Made by a program: the position numbers and the translations under genes
The notes under the pieces: model-generated
Told to the model about the DNA's origin: nothing
The model's database searches: none
Seen by the model: the letters and a program-made list of their open reading frames with translations, nothing else
Assembly (NCBI GenBank): GCA_029260395.1
Contig: JAJDDJ010000013.1
Coordinates: forward strand, 372,001-436,000
DNA: 64,000 nt
Direction of reading: 5' to 3'
DNA from: Phycisphaerales bacterium
GTDB taxonomy: Bacteria > Planctomycetota > Phycisphaerae > Phycisphaerales > UBA1924
Shown: piece by piece, positions 26,274-34,702 of the stretch
Layout of the letters: each line of letters begins with the position of its first letter
Numbering within the stretch: the first letter of the stretch is position 1

Positions 26274-27077
26274 TTACGGGCAAGGCCCGATGAGCCCGAG
26301 CAACGCGAGAAAGTCCCCAAAGCTCACCATGCCGTCGCCGCCGGGCGAGCCGAAGTCGTCGGCGATGTCCCCCACGCACGCAGCGTTGGTCGTACCGGGA
26401 CCACACGGGCCTATCAGCCCGAGCAATGCGAGAAAGTCCCCGAAGCTCACCATGCCGTCGCCGCCGATAGAGCCGAAGTCGTCGGCGATGTCGCCGATGC
26501 AGAAGGCCGCGGGATCCGTTAGCGCAAACGTAAGAGCCTGGCGAGAACCATTCGTGGCGTTGTTGCTGACGACCGCAACGGTCGAGAACGTGCCGGCGAA
26601 CTTGAGGATGCCGTCACGGAAGTTATCGCTTGGGACCTTCAGCGTGTTGCCGGCGATGGTCGCGCCGGGGAAGCCCGAGAGAATCGTGAACGGCCGATCA
26701 AACGTGTAATCGTGCGTCGCCGGGTCGTTCTGATTGTTGGGGCCGCGCCAGAACTTGGCGTGCAGCAGCAGGTCGGTCACCGGCGACGCGAAGCTGGCCA
26801 GCCAGTTGGAGTTGTAGGCGTAGTCGAGTACTTCCTGGCTGGCTGCGAGCGGCGCGGCGGCATAATCGGGGCCCGAAAGATCTTGCAACGAGAACACCCC
26901 GCCGTTGACAAGGCCGAAGACCTGCACGGGCGTGCCGTTGAGATCACCGCTGGCGGTGGTCAGCGTGGTGGACTGCCAATCGACGCCGACGGTCTGCCCG
27001 ACCGATGCCGGTGCCAGCACAGCAAGTGAAAGCACAGCGAACGCGCGAGCGACGGAATCGAATGGGACGATGGTCAT
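26274..27077 (-). CDS. Secreted protein of unknown function with paired C-terminal modules
   Basis: A 267-residue exported protein. The signal peptide ends near ASVGQT (residue 28). The central 155 residues are beta-rich with no family I recognise; LLLHAKFWRGPNNQND and KFAGTFSTVAVV are typical stretches. Two Cys-bounded modules end the protein. The ATG at 27077 starts the signal peptide; the upstream frame to 27206 lacks coding character. It is the first and smallest of four co-oriented module-protein genes. Confidence 0.78.
   Translation of the reverse strand: MTIVPFDSVARAFAVLSLAVLAPASVGQTVGVDWQSTTLTTASGDLNGTPVQVFGLVNGGVFSLQDLSGPDYAAAPLAASQEVLDYAYNSNWLASFASPVTDLLLHAKFWRGPNNQNDPATHDYTFDRPFTILSGFPGATIAGNTLKVPSDNFRDGILKFAGTFSTVAVVSNNATNGSRQALTFALTDPAAFCIGDIADDFGSIGGDGMVSFGDFLALLGLIGPCGPGTTNAACVGDIADDFGSPGGDGMVSFGDFLALLGLIGPCP
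26277..26497 (-). repeat. Two tandem dockerin-like modules (protein at 26274-27077)
   Basis: Modules with FGSIGGDGMVSF and FGSPGGDGMVSF, joined by the eight-residue linker GPGTTNAA instead of the six-residue linker of the downstream genes. Confidence 0.85.
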
Positions 27078-27211
27078 GGGTTTCACTCTCACCAAGCCTG
27101 TTTGGCCGAGGGGAAGGGGAGGGGGCAAAGAACAGGGGGGCGTACACGCAGCCCGCCTTCGGCCACGGCCAGTGTAGCGAAATCTGCCCGGATGTAAAAG
27201 ACCCACTCGTG

Positions 27212-28420
27212 CTAAGACCCGCTACCGAGCCTCAGAATCCGCTCGATCTGGTCGGCAGCCTCTGGACCCGCCCGTTTGGCGGCGAACAGCTCAGCGATCT
27301 CGGACAGGGCCTGTCGCTGGCGCCGGGCGGCCTCGGGCTTGGTGATCAAGTCGTCGGCTTTGGCGATAATCGCCTCCGGACCGCCGAAGTGCGGGACCAG
27401 TTCGGGCACCACTTCTCGGCCTGCGATGAGGTTGGGCAGCGTGAGAAACTCGCTGGCCAAGAGCCACTGGGCCAGCGCGAAGTAGAGCACGGGGTTGGAG
27501 CGGTAGACGATCACCATCGGCTTGCCGTGACGCGCGATCTGCAGTGTCACCGTGCCGCTGACCACCAGCGCCAGATCGCACCAGTGGAGCACGGCATCGG
27601 TCTTGGATGACACGATCGACAGCCCATCGGGCCAACCGCCGTGGTCCGCCGCGAGCGTCCGCAACCGATCCGCGACCGCGGGTGTCGTCGCAGCGACCAG
27701 GCCGACAGCAGCCGGATGCCGCTTGCGGAGTTCGCGAAACGACGCCAGCAGCAACCCGAAGTTTCCGTTGTACTCGCCGGGCCTCGAACCCGGCAGCAGC
27801 GCAATCCTGATCGGCTCGCCACCGGCCGTCCCACCACCCGCAGGCTTTTCAAACGTCGGAAGTAACTCGCTAACCCGTTGGTCCAAGTCTTCGCGCGGCA
27901 ACGCACGGTCAAACAGCGGGTGGCCGATAAACCTCGCCGGCACGTTTCGCTCGGTGAACCACCTCTCCTCGAACGGGAGCACGCAGAGCACGAGATCCGT
28001 CAGTCTCCGCAGCTTGCCGATGCGCCAAGTGCCCCACGCCCAGACCTGCGGCGCCACCAGGTGCACCACCCGTCGCCCCTGCTTGCGAGCGATTTTGCAG
28101 ATCGGAAAGTTCGCGGCCGGCGAGTCCACCGGTACGTGCAGTTTGACCTCGGGGTGCTGCGCCAGCCACTTGGCAATCCGCTTGTTGATACGTTTGTGCT
28201 CGCGGATCTTGGCCAGACCGGGCAGGCCCATCACCGCGTCCTGGCCTGTACGTTCGACCACCGTCGCGCCCGCGGCCTCCATCTTCTCGCCGCCCCATGC
28301 GTAGATCGTGAGCTCTGGGTGCCGCCGCAGCAGCTCGCCGATGACCACCGAAGCGTGGTCGTCACCGCTCGGCTCAAACGCCGTGAACAGGATCGCGATG
28401 TCACGGGCTTGGACGCTCAC
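27212..28420 (-). CDS. lpxB: Lipid-A-disaccharide synthase
   Basis: LpxB condenses UDP-diacylglucosamine with lipid X to make the lipid A disaccharide at the inner membrane. The 402-residue product shows the family motifs FTAFEPSGDDHASVV at the start, GLPGLAKIREHKR, HLVAPQVWAWG, LCVLPFEERWF, FIGHPLFD, LLPGSRPGEYN and VSGTVTLQIA. This is the GT19 fold. The GTG at 28420 gives MSVQARD and matches the homologous start. It lies 62 bases downstream of the response regulator gene in the same direction. Its presence implies a lipopolysaccharide-type outer membrane. Confidence 0.93.
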   Translation of the reverse strand: MSVQARDIAILFTAFEPSGDDHASVVIGELLRRHPELTIYAWGGEKMEAAGATVVERTGQDAVMGLPGLAKIREHKRINKRIAKWLAQHPEVKLHVPVDSPAANFPICKIARKQGRRVVHLVAPQVWAWGTWRIGKLRRLTDLVLCVLPFEERWFTERNVPARFIGHPLFDRALPREDLDQRVSELLPTFEKPAGGGTAGGEPIRIALLPGSRPGEYNGNFGLLLASFRELRKRHPAAVGLVAATTPAVADRLRTLAADHGGWPDGLSIVSSKTDAVLHWCDLALVVSGTVTLQIARHGKPMVIVYRSNPVLYFALAQWLLASEFLTLPNLIAGREVVPELVPHFGGPEAIIAKADDLITKPEAARRQRQALSEIAELFAAKRAGPEAADQIERILRLGSGS

Positions 28421-28482
28421 TCGCTCGCATTCAGGAGAGGGACCCGACGGACAGCTACGGGTAACGAATCCGCAAGCGTAGC

Positions 28483-29097
28483 TCAGAAACCCGCCGCGAC
28501 GAGCCACGCGCTGGGCTTTGGCCCCAGCGCCTCGGCCACCGCCAAAAGCGATTCCAAACTGGGAAGGTGCGCGCCGCGTTCGATCGAGCTGAGCTGGCTG
28601 ACGCTTACGCCGGATGCTTCACTCAGTTCCTTGAGCGTCCACGACCGGGCGGTACGGGCCACTCGGATCTGCCGGCCCAGTTCGCCACGGAGTCGGTCCT
28701 GAGGCGACGCCCCCAGCCCATACCGATCGGCGGCCTGCTGGAGCACCGTTTGCAGCTGCTCGGCGCTAAACGGCTTGGCCAAGTAATCGAACGCCTCGTG
28801 CTTGAAGGTCGTCCGCATCGAGTCCAGCGACGGGTACCCGGTCACCACGACCACGCATAGCTTGGGCCACCGGCCACGCAGTGCCGCGAGCACGTCTTCG
28901 CCCCGGTGCTCGCCCATCTTTATGTCGAGCAGCACCACTTCTGGAAGCGTCGCTTCGCAGTGCGCCAAGAGCCCAGCGGGCGTGTCGAACACCGCTGCAT
29001 CGTGCCCGAAAGATTCGAGCGTGCCCGCGAGATACTCGCGAAAGTCGGGATCATCATCGAGCGCTGCGACGCGCAGGCCCGGATTGGTGTCTGTCAC
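28483..29097 (-). CDS. Response regulator with receiver and XRE-type HTH output
   Basis: A 204-residue two-component regulator. The receiver domain (1-120) has the acidic pocket Asp14-16, phospho-acceptor Asp58 in VVLLDIKMG, Thr86 and Lys108 in AKPFS. The output domain (about 139-200) is a helix-turn-helix of the XRE/Cro type: GRQIRVARTARSWTLKELSE, VSVSQLSSIERG and PSLESLLAVAEALG. This is not the usual Fis/NtrC or OmpR output. The GTG start overlaps the kinase stop (GTGA), so expression is coupled. Target genes are unknown; lpxB is directly downstream. Confidence 0.9.
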   Translation of the reverse strand: MTDTNPGLRVAALDDDPDFREYLAGTLESFGHDAAVFDTPAGLLAHCEATLPEVVLLDIKMGEHRGEDVLAALRGRWPKLCVVVVTGYPSLDSMRTTFKHEAFDYLAKPFSAEQLQTVLQQAADRYGLGASPQDRLRGELGRQIRVARTARSWTLKELSEASGVSVSQLSSIERGAHLPSLESLLAVAEALGPKPSAWLVAAGF

Positions 29098-30653
29098 CGT
29101 TCGTTCTCCTGTTCGTCACGAGCTTCCGAGAGTCCGGTACCGCCGGTTGTGCCAGCTGGCAGCGTAATCTCAAAGACAGCCCCGCGGTGGTCCTCCCGGT
29201 TGCGGGCCACCAGCACCCCGCCGTGCTCGCGGATGATCCCTTCGGCCACAGCCAGGCCAAGCCCCGTGCCCGCTGCGTCCAGCCTCGTCGAGAAGAACGG
29301 CTCAAACAGCCTCGGCAATACGCTCGGGTCGAGCCCCGGACCAGTGTCCTCCACGCGGACCACCACCCAACGATCATCGGTGCCCATCGCACCGAGTTCC
29401 TCCGCCGGAACATTGGCCTGTGCTCGAACGCTCACCAAGCCCCCGCCGACCCGCTGGTCCATCGGAACCGAGACTACCGCGTCGGCCGCGTTGCGAACAA
29501 GGTTCACGAACACCTGCACCAACCGGTCGGCGTCTCCCAGCACGACCAGACCCGCAGACACCGCGTTGCGATACTCCACCACGTGCCCCTTTCGGTCGAG
29601 ACGAACCAGCGTGATCGCCTCGCTGACGACTCGCTCCAGATTGACGGGCTCGGCTCTTGGTTCCCGCACCCGGGCAAAGTCGAGCAGGCTCTCGCCCAGC
29701 CGTTCGAGCCGTCCGACCACCCGCCGCATCAGTGCGGCTTCTTGGGGGGTCGCCCGATGGCCCGGCCTGTCTGCCAGACGGTCGGTCAGACCCTTGAGCA
29801 CGGTTAGTGGCGTGTTGAGTTCGTGCGCGATGCCCGCGCTCATCATGCCCAGGCTCGCCAGCCGATCGGCGCCCTCCAGATTCCGCCTGGCGGTCTCGAT
29901 CAGGTGGTTCTTGCGTTTCATCTCAGACGCGACCATCTCAAGTTCTTCGAGCGCCTCGCCCAGCTGCCGTTCGCTGGCGCGCAGCGCGAGCACCGAAGCG
30001 TTGCGTGACCGCATGATCGCGCCGAACTCATCGCCCGGGATCTGGCTGTCGGCAATGAGTTCTTCGGTTGGCCTGCCGTCTTGCACCGCGCGGTCGGCGC
30101 GCAGCAGCCGTTCGATGGGTGCGTACAGCGCGCCCGGCAGCACAAGCAGTTCCAGCGCGGCCGCCACCAGGATGTACACCGCCAGCAGCACCGCAACGAT
30201 CAGCGCGAACAGCCGGCCCGCCGCGGCCCGGCTACGAGCGATGCTCACCTCCACCGCTACTAGTTCCCCGCTGCCCGGCATCGAACCAGCCCGAGCATTC
30301 GGCAGCCAAACCGCCACGCACGAGCCCGGCTTTCGGCCGCTCTCATCCGCAAGCCTGCCGATGTCGATTGGTTCGCCCGGCCTCGAACGTGCCGCCAAGA
30401 GCTGCGCTGCACTCAGCAGCTTCTCAGCCGCCGGGCCCCGGTGCACCGCGACGCCCTCGAGCACGACCGAACCGCTGACCTGATGCAGCGCCTGGTTCTG
30501 ACCCGTCACCATTTCGAGGATCGTCGCAGCCTTGTCGACTTCCGCAACGTGGACCAGCCTCGTGAGCGACGGCCCGAGCGTCACAAGCAGGATCGCCGCA
30601 AGCGCCAACGTGAACAGCGTGTGCAGCACGATTAGCTTTTTGCGGACCCGCAT
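29094..30653 (-). CDS. Membrane sensor histidine kinase
   Basis: A 519-residue kinase. Two membrane segments (about 6-30 and 165-190) enclose a periplasmic sensor region with no recognisable domain, then a HAMP-like stretch and a coiled coil. The H-box GIAHELNTPL carries the phosphorylated His (near residue 272). ATP-binding motifs follow: N-box FVNLVRNAADAV, G1 VRVEDTGPGLD and G2 GTGLGLAVAEG. This is the NtrB-like group that partners regulators of the RR-plus-HTH type. The ATG at 30653 starts a classic Arg/Lys-rich transmembrane N-terminus. It is divergent from rsmB with 75 bases between. Confidence 0.93.
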   Translation of the reverse strand: MRVRKKLIVLHTLFTLALAAILLVTLGPSLTRLVHVAEVDKAATILEMVTGQNQALHQVSGSVVLEGVAVHRGPAAEKLLSAAQLLAARSRPGEPIDIGRLADESGRKPGSCVAVWLPNARAGSMPGSGELVAVEVSIARSRAAAGRLFALIVAVLLAVYILVAAALELLVLPGALYAPIERLLRADRAVQDGRPTEELIADSQIPGDEFGAIMRSRNASVLALRASERQLGEALEELEMVASEMKRKNHLIETARRNLEGADRLASLGMMSAGIAHELNTPLTVLKGLTDRLADRPGHRATPQEAALMRRVVGRLERLGESLLDFARVREPRAEPVNLERVVSEAITLVRLDRKGHVVEYRNAVSAGLVVLGDADRLVQVFVNLVRNAADAVVSVPMDQRVGGGLVSVRAQANVPAEELGAMGTDDRWVVVRVEDTGPGLDPSVLPRLFEPFFSTRLDAAGTGLGLAVAEGIIREHGGVLVARNREDHRGAVFEITLPAGTTGGTGLSEARDEQENER

Positions 30654-30728
30654 CGAACCCAGCACGCCGCCCCGCGCCCGGCTGCCGCTGGGAGCATCGC
30701 GCGAACTCGGGGCTACGCTGTCGGCTTG

Positions 30729-32210
30729 ATGACGCACGATGCATCGTTCGGGCCCCGGGGCCGATCGTCCAACCCAACCCACAAGTCCGCTCGCAAGTCC
30801 AGTCGCAATGGACCTGCGGGTCGGTCGAGCAGAGGCTCATCGGCCGGGCCGAGCCTCGATTCCAACCGAGCCCCGTCATCGGCCCGCGATGCGGTCTGCC
30901 GCCGCCTCATGGCCCTGGCCAGCGAGCAGGCCATGCCCGACCTTCGGCCCATGGACACCTCATCGCTCACCCGCCGAGACGCGGCGCTCGCCCGCGCGAT
31001 GTACCGCTCCACGGTCTCCCGATGGTGGTGCCTGAGCCACCTGATCGCCCGCCACACCCGCCAGCCTTGGCGCCAGCTCGATGCCCCGACCAAGGCCGCC
31101 CTGCTCGCGGGCAGCGCCCAGCTCATCTTCCTCGACGGCATCGCCCCGCACGCGGCGGTCAACGAGACCGTCGCATGGGTCAAGACCGCCCAGCCACGCT
31201 CGGCGGGTATTGTCAACGCGGTGCTCCGCCGGGTCGCAGATGACCTTGCGTTCGACCAAGACGGGCCGATGAAACGCGACACCTGGTCAGCCGCTCGCGA
31301 TGAACTCCCGCTGGGCAAGGGCGGGTGCCTCGTACTTTCGAGTGAATTGCTGCCCGAACCGATGCCCGATCGGCTTGAAGCCGCCACCGGCGTGCCGCGC
31401 TGGCAGATCAACCGGTGGATCGACGAACGAGGCATCGACGTCGCGACCGCTCTATGCGCCCACGCACTCATCGAGCCGCCGATCGTGCTGAGCACCGCTC
31501 ACGCCGAGGGTCCGACCGACCCAGCATGGGCGGCTCATGATGAGCCTGGCCACCACGTGCTGACCGATCCGCCGACTGGTCTCCGCGGCTGGCTGAGCGA
31601 GCATCCGGGCGTGTGGGTGCAGGACCCGTCGTCGTCCAGAACGGTCGCTGACCAGTCGCAATTCGAGCCCACCTTCATCATCGATCTCTGCGCCGGGCAG
31701 GGCACCAAGACCCGCCAACTCGCAGCGGTCTTTCCCCGGGCCCAGGTGCTGGCGACGGACATCGACGATCGCAGGCGTTCCACGCTTGCTTCGGTGTTCG
31801 CCGAATCTGGCCGCGTGGCAGTAGTCACGCCCGAGGCTGTGCACGAAGAAGCCTCGCGTGTCGGCGGGGCGGATCTGGTGCTCGCCGATGTACCGTGCAG
31901 TAATTCAGGCGTGCTCGCCCGCCGGTCAGAGGCCCGGCTGCGGCTAGGCGATGTGCAGCTAAAGCGGCTGGTCAACCAGCAGCGGGACATCATCGCGCGG
32001 TGCGCGACGCTCGTAGGCCCGGGAGGCAGGCTGCTCTACGCCACCTGCAGCCTCGACCCAGCCGAGAACCGTGAGCAGGCCCTCTGGGCCGAGCACGCCC
32101 AGGGATTCAAACTCGTTGCAGAACGAGAGTCCCTGCCCACGGGCGAGCCCGGGGGCCCGTTGTCCGCTTACCGTGACGGCGCGTACTGGGCGCTGCTCGG
32201 GCGGGATTAG
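30729..32210 (+). CDS. rsmB: 16S rRNA (cytosine) methyltransferase, RsmB-like
   Basis: A 493-residue RNA m5C methyltransferase; RsmB methylates C967 of 16S rRNA in E. coli. An N-terminal NusB-like RNA-binding region (about 55-165: AARAMYRSTVSRW-like helices, QLIFLDGIAPHAAVNETV, NAVLRRVA) precedes the catalytic domain. SAM binding: IIDLCAGQGTKTRQLA. Catalytic Cys residues sit in LADVPCSNSGVLARR and YATCSLDPAENREQ. The first 50 residues are basic and low complexity. The ATG at 30729 is used; a TTG three bases upstream is also possible. Confidence 0.9.
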   Translation: MTHDASFGPRGRSSNPTHKSARKSSRNGPAGRSSRGSSAGPSLDSNRAPSSARDAVCRRLMALASEQAMPDLRPMDTSSLTRRDAALARAMYRSTVSRWWCLSHLIARHTRQPWRQLDAPTKAALLAGSAQLIFLDGIAPHAAVNETVAWVKTAQPRSAGIVNAVLRRVADDLAFDQDGPMKRDTWSAARDELPLGKGGCLVLSSELLPEPMPDRLEAATGVPRWQINRWIDERGIDVATALCAHALIEPPIVLSTAHAEGPTDPAWAAHDEPGHHVLTDPPTGLRGWLSEHPGVWVQDPSSSRTVADQSQFEPTFIIDLCAGQGTKTRQLAAVFPRAQVLATDIDDRRRSTLASVFAESGRVAVVTPEAVHEEASRVGGADLVLADVPCSNSGVLARRSEARLRLGDVQLKRLVNQQRDIIARCATLVGPGGRLLYATCSLDPAENREQALWAEHAQGFKLVAERESLPTGEPGGPLSAYRDGAYWALLGRD

Positions 32211-32341
32211 CCCGCCAAACGGAACCCTCTCGAGACGACCCGCGAAAGGGCCTGCTACACTCGGCTTGCCCCGAAGCAGCGACCGCGCTGATGGATTCAT
32301 CGGGCTTGGCCTGTCGTCTGAGAAGAGATCGGGATCCGTGC

Positions 32342-32815
32342 ATGGCTCAACAAGATTCGCTCCTCGAACTCCGCAATATCGTCACCCGCGACTGCGTCAA
32401 GGTGCCCCTTGAGGCGACCGACAAGCGCGGCGTGATTGATGAACTCGTCGACGTGATCGCCGCCAATAACGCGGTCCGCAAGCCCGAAGCGCTCAAAGAA
32501 GCTGTCTGGACCCGCGAGCAGACCCGCACGACGGGTATCGGCCAGGGCCTCGCGATCCCGCACGGCAAGTGCGAGGGGCTCGACTCGCTCGCGATGGCCA
32601 TCGGCAAACCCTCCAAGCCCATGGACTTCGAGGCCATCGACCAGAAGCCCGTGAAGCTGGTGGTGCTGCTGGCCAGCCCGCCCGACCGCACGAGCGACCA
32701 CATTCAGGCGCTGGCGCACATCAGCCGCCTGCTGGTGTCCGATGAGTTTCGCGCGAGCATCTACGCCGCCGAGGACGCCGATCAGCTCTGGGAATTGCTC
32801 TCACAAAAGCTGTAG
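32342..32815 (+). CDS. PTS EIIA-type (PtsN-like) phosphocarrier protein
   Basis: A 157-residue protein of the EIIA fructose/nitrogen family. The phosphorylated His is in GQGLAIPHGK (near residue 71). Flanking features are GVIDELVDVI, ALKEAVWTREQTRTTGIG and the C-terminal ALAHISRLLVSDEFRA. Such proteins are often regulatory in the nitrogen-PTS branch. No EIIB, EIIC, HPr or EI gene is nearby, so a signalling role is more likely than sugar transport. The ATG at 32342 fits the family length. Confidence 0.9.
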   Translation: MAQQDSLLELRNIVTRDCVKVPLEATDKRGVIDELVDVIAANNAVRKPEALKEAVWTREQTRTTGIGQGLAIPHGKCEGLDSLAMAIGKPSKPMDFEAIDQKPVKLVVLLASPPDRTSDHIQALAHISRLLVSDEFRASIYAAEDADQLWELLSQKL

Positions 32816-32837
32816 CCAAACCGATCATCGCTCACGC

Positions 32838-33482
32838 TCAGACTCGCTCGCGTTGCCTCGGGGCCGCAGCGATCACCGCGATCAGCGACTCCAGCCGGGC
32901 GAGGCACCGCTCGGCGTGCGAGCGGAACAGCACCAGCGGGAACAAGACCAGCATCGCGATGACGAGGCCAAAGGCGGTCGTGTAGAGCGCCTGAGCGATG
33001 CCTGCAGCGGCCTCAGTCGGATCCGCCACGGCTGACTCTTGGCCGAGCAACCGGAAACTCTGGATGATGCCCACGACCGTGCCCAGAATGCCGAGCATCG
33101 GGGCGGCGGTCACCGTCGCGCTGAGCCACGCGCCGAAGCGCTCGATTCGGCCTCTGACCGCCTCGATAGCCTGGAGGCCCTGGGCCTCCACCTCGCCCGC
33201 TTCGCCGCTACGCCTTGCTGAACGAAGAACGGGCCGAAGCACCGCTGCGTAGACCGATCCGTCGGAATCGAGCAGGCTCTCTGCGCCAGCCAGATCGCCT
33301 TGCTGGACCTTCTCGTTGACGATGCGCAGCCGGGCCGTCCGCCGGCGGCTGCCGGTCATCGCCCAGAACAACGCTCGCTCGCCGATGAGGGCCAGCGACA
33401 CCACGCTCAGCACAGACAGCGGCAGCATCACCCAGCCGCCGAGGTCAAAGAGCGTTCGGATGGACTCGATCAAGGCTGTCAT
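32838..33482 (-). CDS. MotA/TolQ/ExbB proton-channel family protein
   Basis: A 214-residue inner-membrane protein with three segments: about 16-40, a cytoplasmic loop (45-120), about 125-150 and 165-190. The family signature is FGAWLSATVTAAPMLGILGTVVG followed by a FRLLG and the third span AQALYTTAFGLVIAMLVLFPL. Such proteins form a proton channel with an ExbD/TolR or MotB partner to energise outer-membrane or motility processes. No ExbD/TolR gene is adjacent on the same strand, so the partner is unknown. Confidence 0.88.
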   Translation of the reverse strand: MTALIESIRTLFDLGGWVMLPLSVLSVVSLALIGERALFWAMTGSRRRTARLRIVNEKVQQGDLAGAESLLDSDGSVYAAVLRPVLRSARRSGEAGEVEAQGLQAIEAVRGRIERFGAWLSATVTAAPMLGILGTVVGIIQSFRLLGQESAVADPTEAAAGIAQALYTTAFGLVIAMLVLFPLVLFRSHAERCLARLESLIAVIAAAPRQRERV

Positions 33483-33587
33483 CGCTTCGCCCGAGCGTAG
33501 CACGATCACCCGGCACCGACAGGCACGTGAGCACTACCATCCGGCGGCGGCGCTTTCCGCCTCGAGCCGTAACTCGAAGGAACCTCC

Positions 33588-34502
33588 TTGCCGAGCGAGC
33601 ATTCATCGAGCGCCCCGCCAGACCTCGCCCGGATCGCCCCGCAGGTGGACGCGTTCATGGCTGAGTGGCTCGCAGAGGCCGCGGTCGGACCGGAGCTCAA
33701 GGACACCATCGGCTATGCCCTGCTCAGCGGGGGCAAGCGGCTGCGACCGGTGCTCGCGTGGCTCGCGTGCGAAGCCGTCGGCGCTCCGGGCCAAGCCAGC
33801 CTGCCAGCGGGCGCTGCCGTCGAGATGGTGCACGCCTTCAGCCTAGTACACGACGACCTGCCCGCGATGGACGACGACGACCTCCGCCGGGGTCAACCGA
33901 CGCTGCACGTTCGCTCGGGCGAGGCGATGGCCATCCTCGTGGGCGATGCCCTGCTTTCGATGGCCTTCGAGGTGCTGTGCGTCGACACAGCTGCGACAGA
34001 GGTAACGCCTCTGCTCTGCCGCGAACTCGCCCGGGGCACGCGGCTGATGATCGACGGGCAGGTGCTCGACACACTCGGCTCGATGGCTCTCACCGACGCG
34101 GAGCCCATCGAGGTCGTCACCACCATCCACGCCCGCAAGACCGGGGCGCTGATCCGGGCGTCGGCCCGCATGGGTGCCATCTGCGGGCTTCACCAGACTG
34201 GCAGGTCCACTGACGGCCCCGAGCTAGCGGCGGTGACCGCGTACGCCGAGCACATCGGCGTGATGTTCCAGGCGGTGGACGACTTGCTCGATGTGGAGTC
34301 GACGCCGCTAGAGACGGGCAAACGCACCGGCAAGGACTCGAATGCGGGCAAACGAACGTATCCCGAGTGCCTTGGCGTCGAGGGGACACGCGATCTGGTG
34401 GCCTCGCTTCGCGAGCAGGCCGAGGCCGCTCTCGAACCCTTCGGCGAGCGCGGCCAAACGCTCAGGCAGGTCGCCCAATGGCTCAGCCAGCGGAAGGCCT
34501 GA
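33588..34502 (+). CDS. ispA: Polyprenyl diphosphate synthase (FPP/GGPP synthase type)
   Basis: A 304-residue prenyl chain-elongating enzyme of the IspA type that condenses isopentenyl diphosphate with allylic diphosphates. The first Asp-rich motif is VHDDLPAMDDDD and the second is FQAVDDLLDV. Other family segments are LLSGGKRLRPVLAWLAC, GDALLSMAFEVL, HARKTGALIRAS and GKRTGKDSNAGKRTYP. The start is TTG with an AAGGA site upstream. It precedes dxs and nadK on the same strand, forming an isoprenoid gene group. Chain length (C15 or C20) is not certain. Confidence 0.9.
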   Translation: MPSEHSSSAPPDLARIAPQVDAFMAEWLAEAAVGPELKDTIGYALLSGGKRLRPVLAWLACEAVGAPGQASLPAGAAVEMVHAFSLVHDDLPAMDDDDLRRGQPTLHVRSGEAMAILVGDALLSMAFEVLCVDTAATEVTPLLCRELARGTRLMIDGQVLDTLGSMALTDAEPIEVVTTIHARKTGALIRASARMGAICGLHQTGRSTDGPELAAVTAYAEHIGVMFQAVDDLLDVESTPLETGKRTGKDSNAGKRTYPECLGVEGTRDLVASLREQAEAALEPFGERGQTLRQVAQWLSQRKA

Positions 34503-34702
34503 ACTGGACTGATCTAATCTGGATGGTGGCCTCGCGAACTCTGGCGGCTCGATAGACGAACGAAGAGAGTGCATCCACGGCCCGCATGAAAGCGGCTTCC
34601 TAGAATGGCTGAGAGCTGGCTGCGTTGTGAAAGCTCTGAGGCGGCGCGACCAAGGATGCTGGTGCCGGGAACTGCTTGCTGGCAGCGAGAAGGGACTCAT
34701 TG

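Noticed and set aside
28906-30483. 525-residue plus-strand frame opposite the histidine kinase
   Set aside because: Ser/Arg/Pro-rich without motifs; the minus strand holds a canonical kinase.
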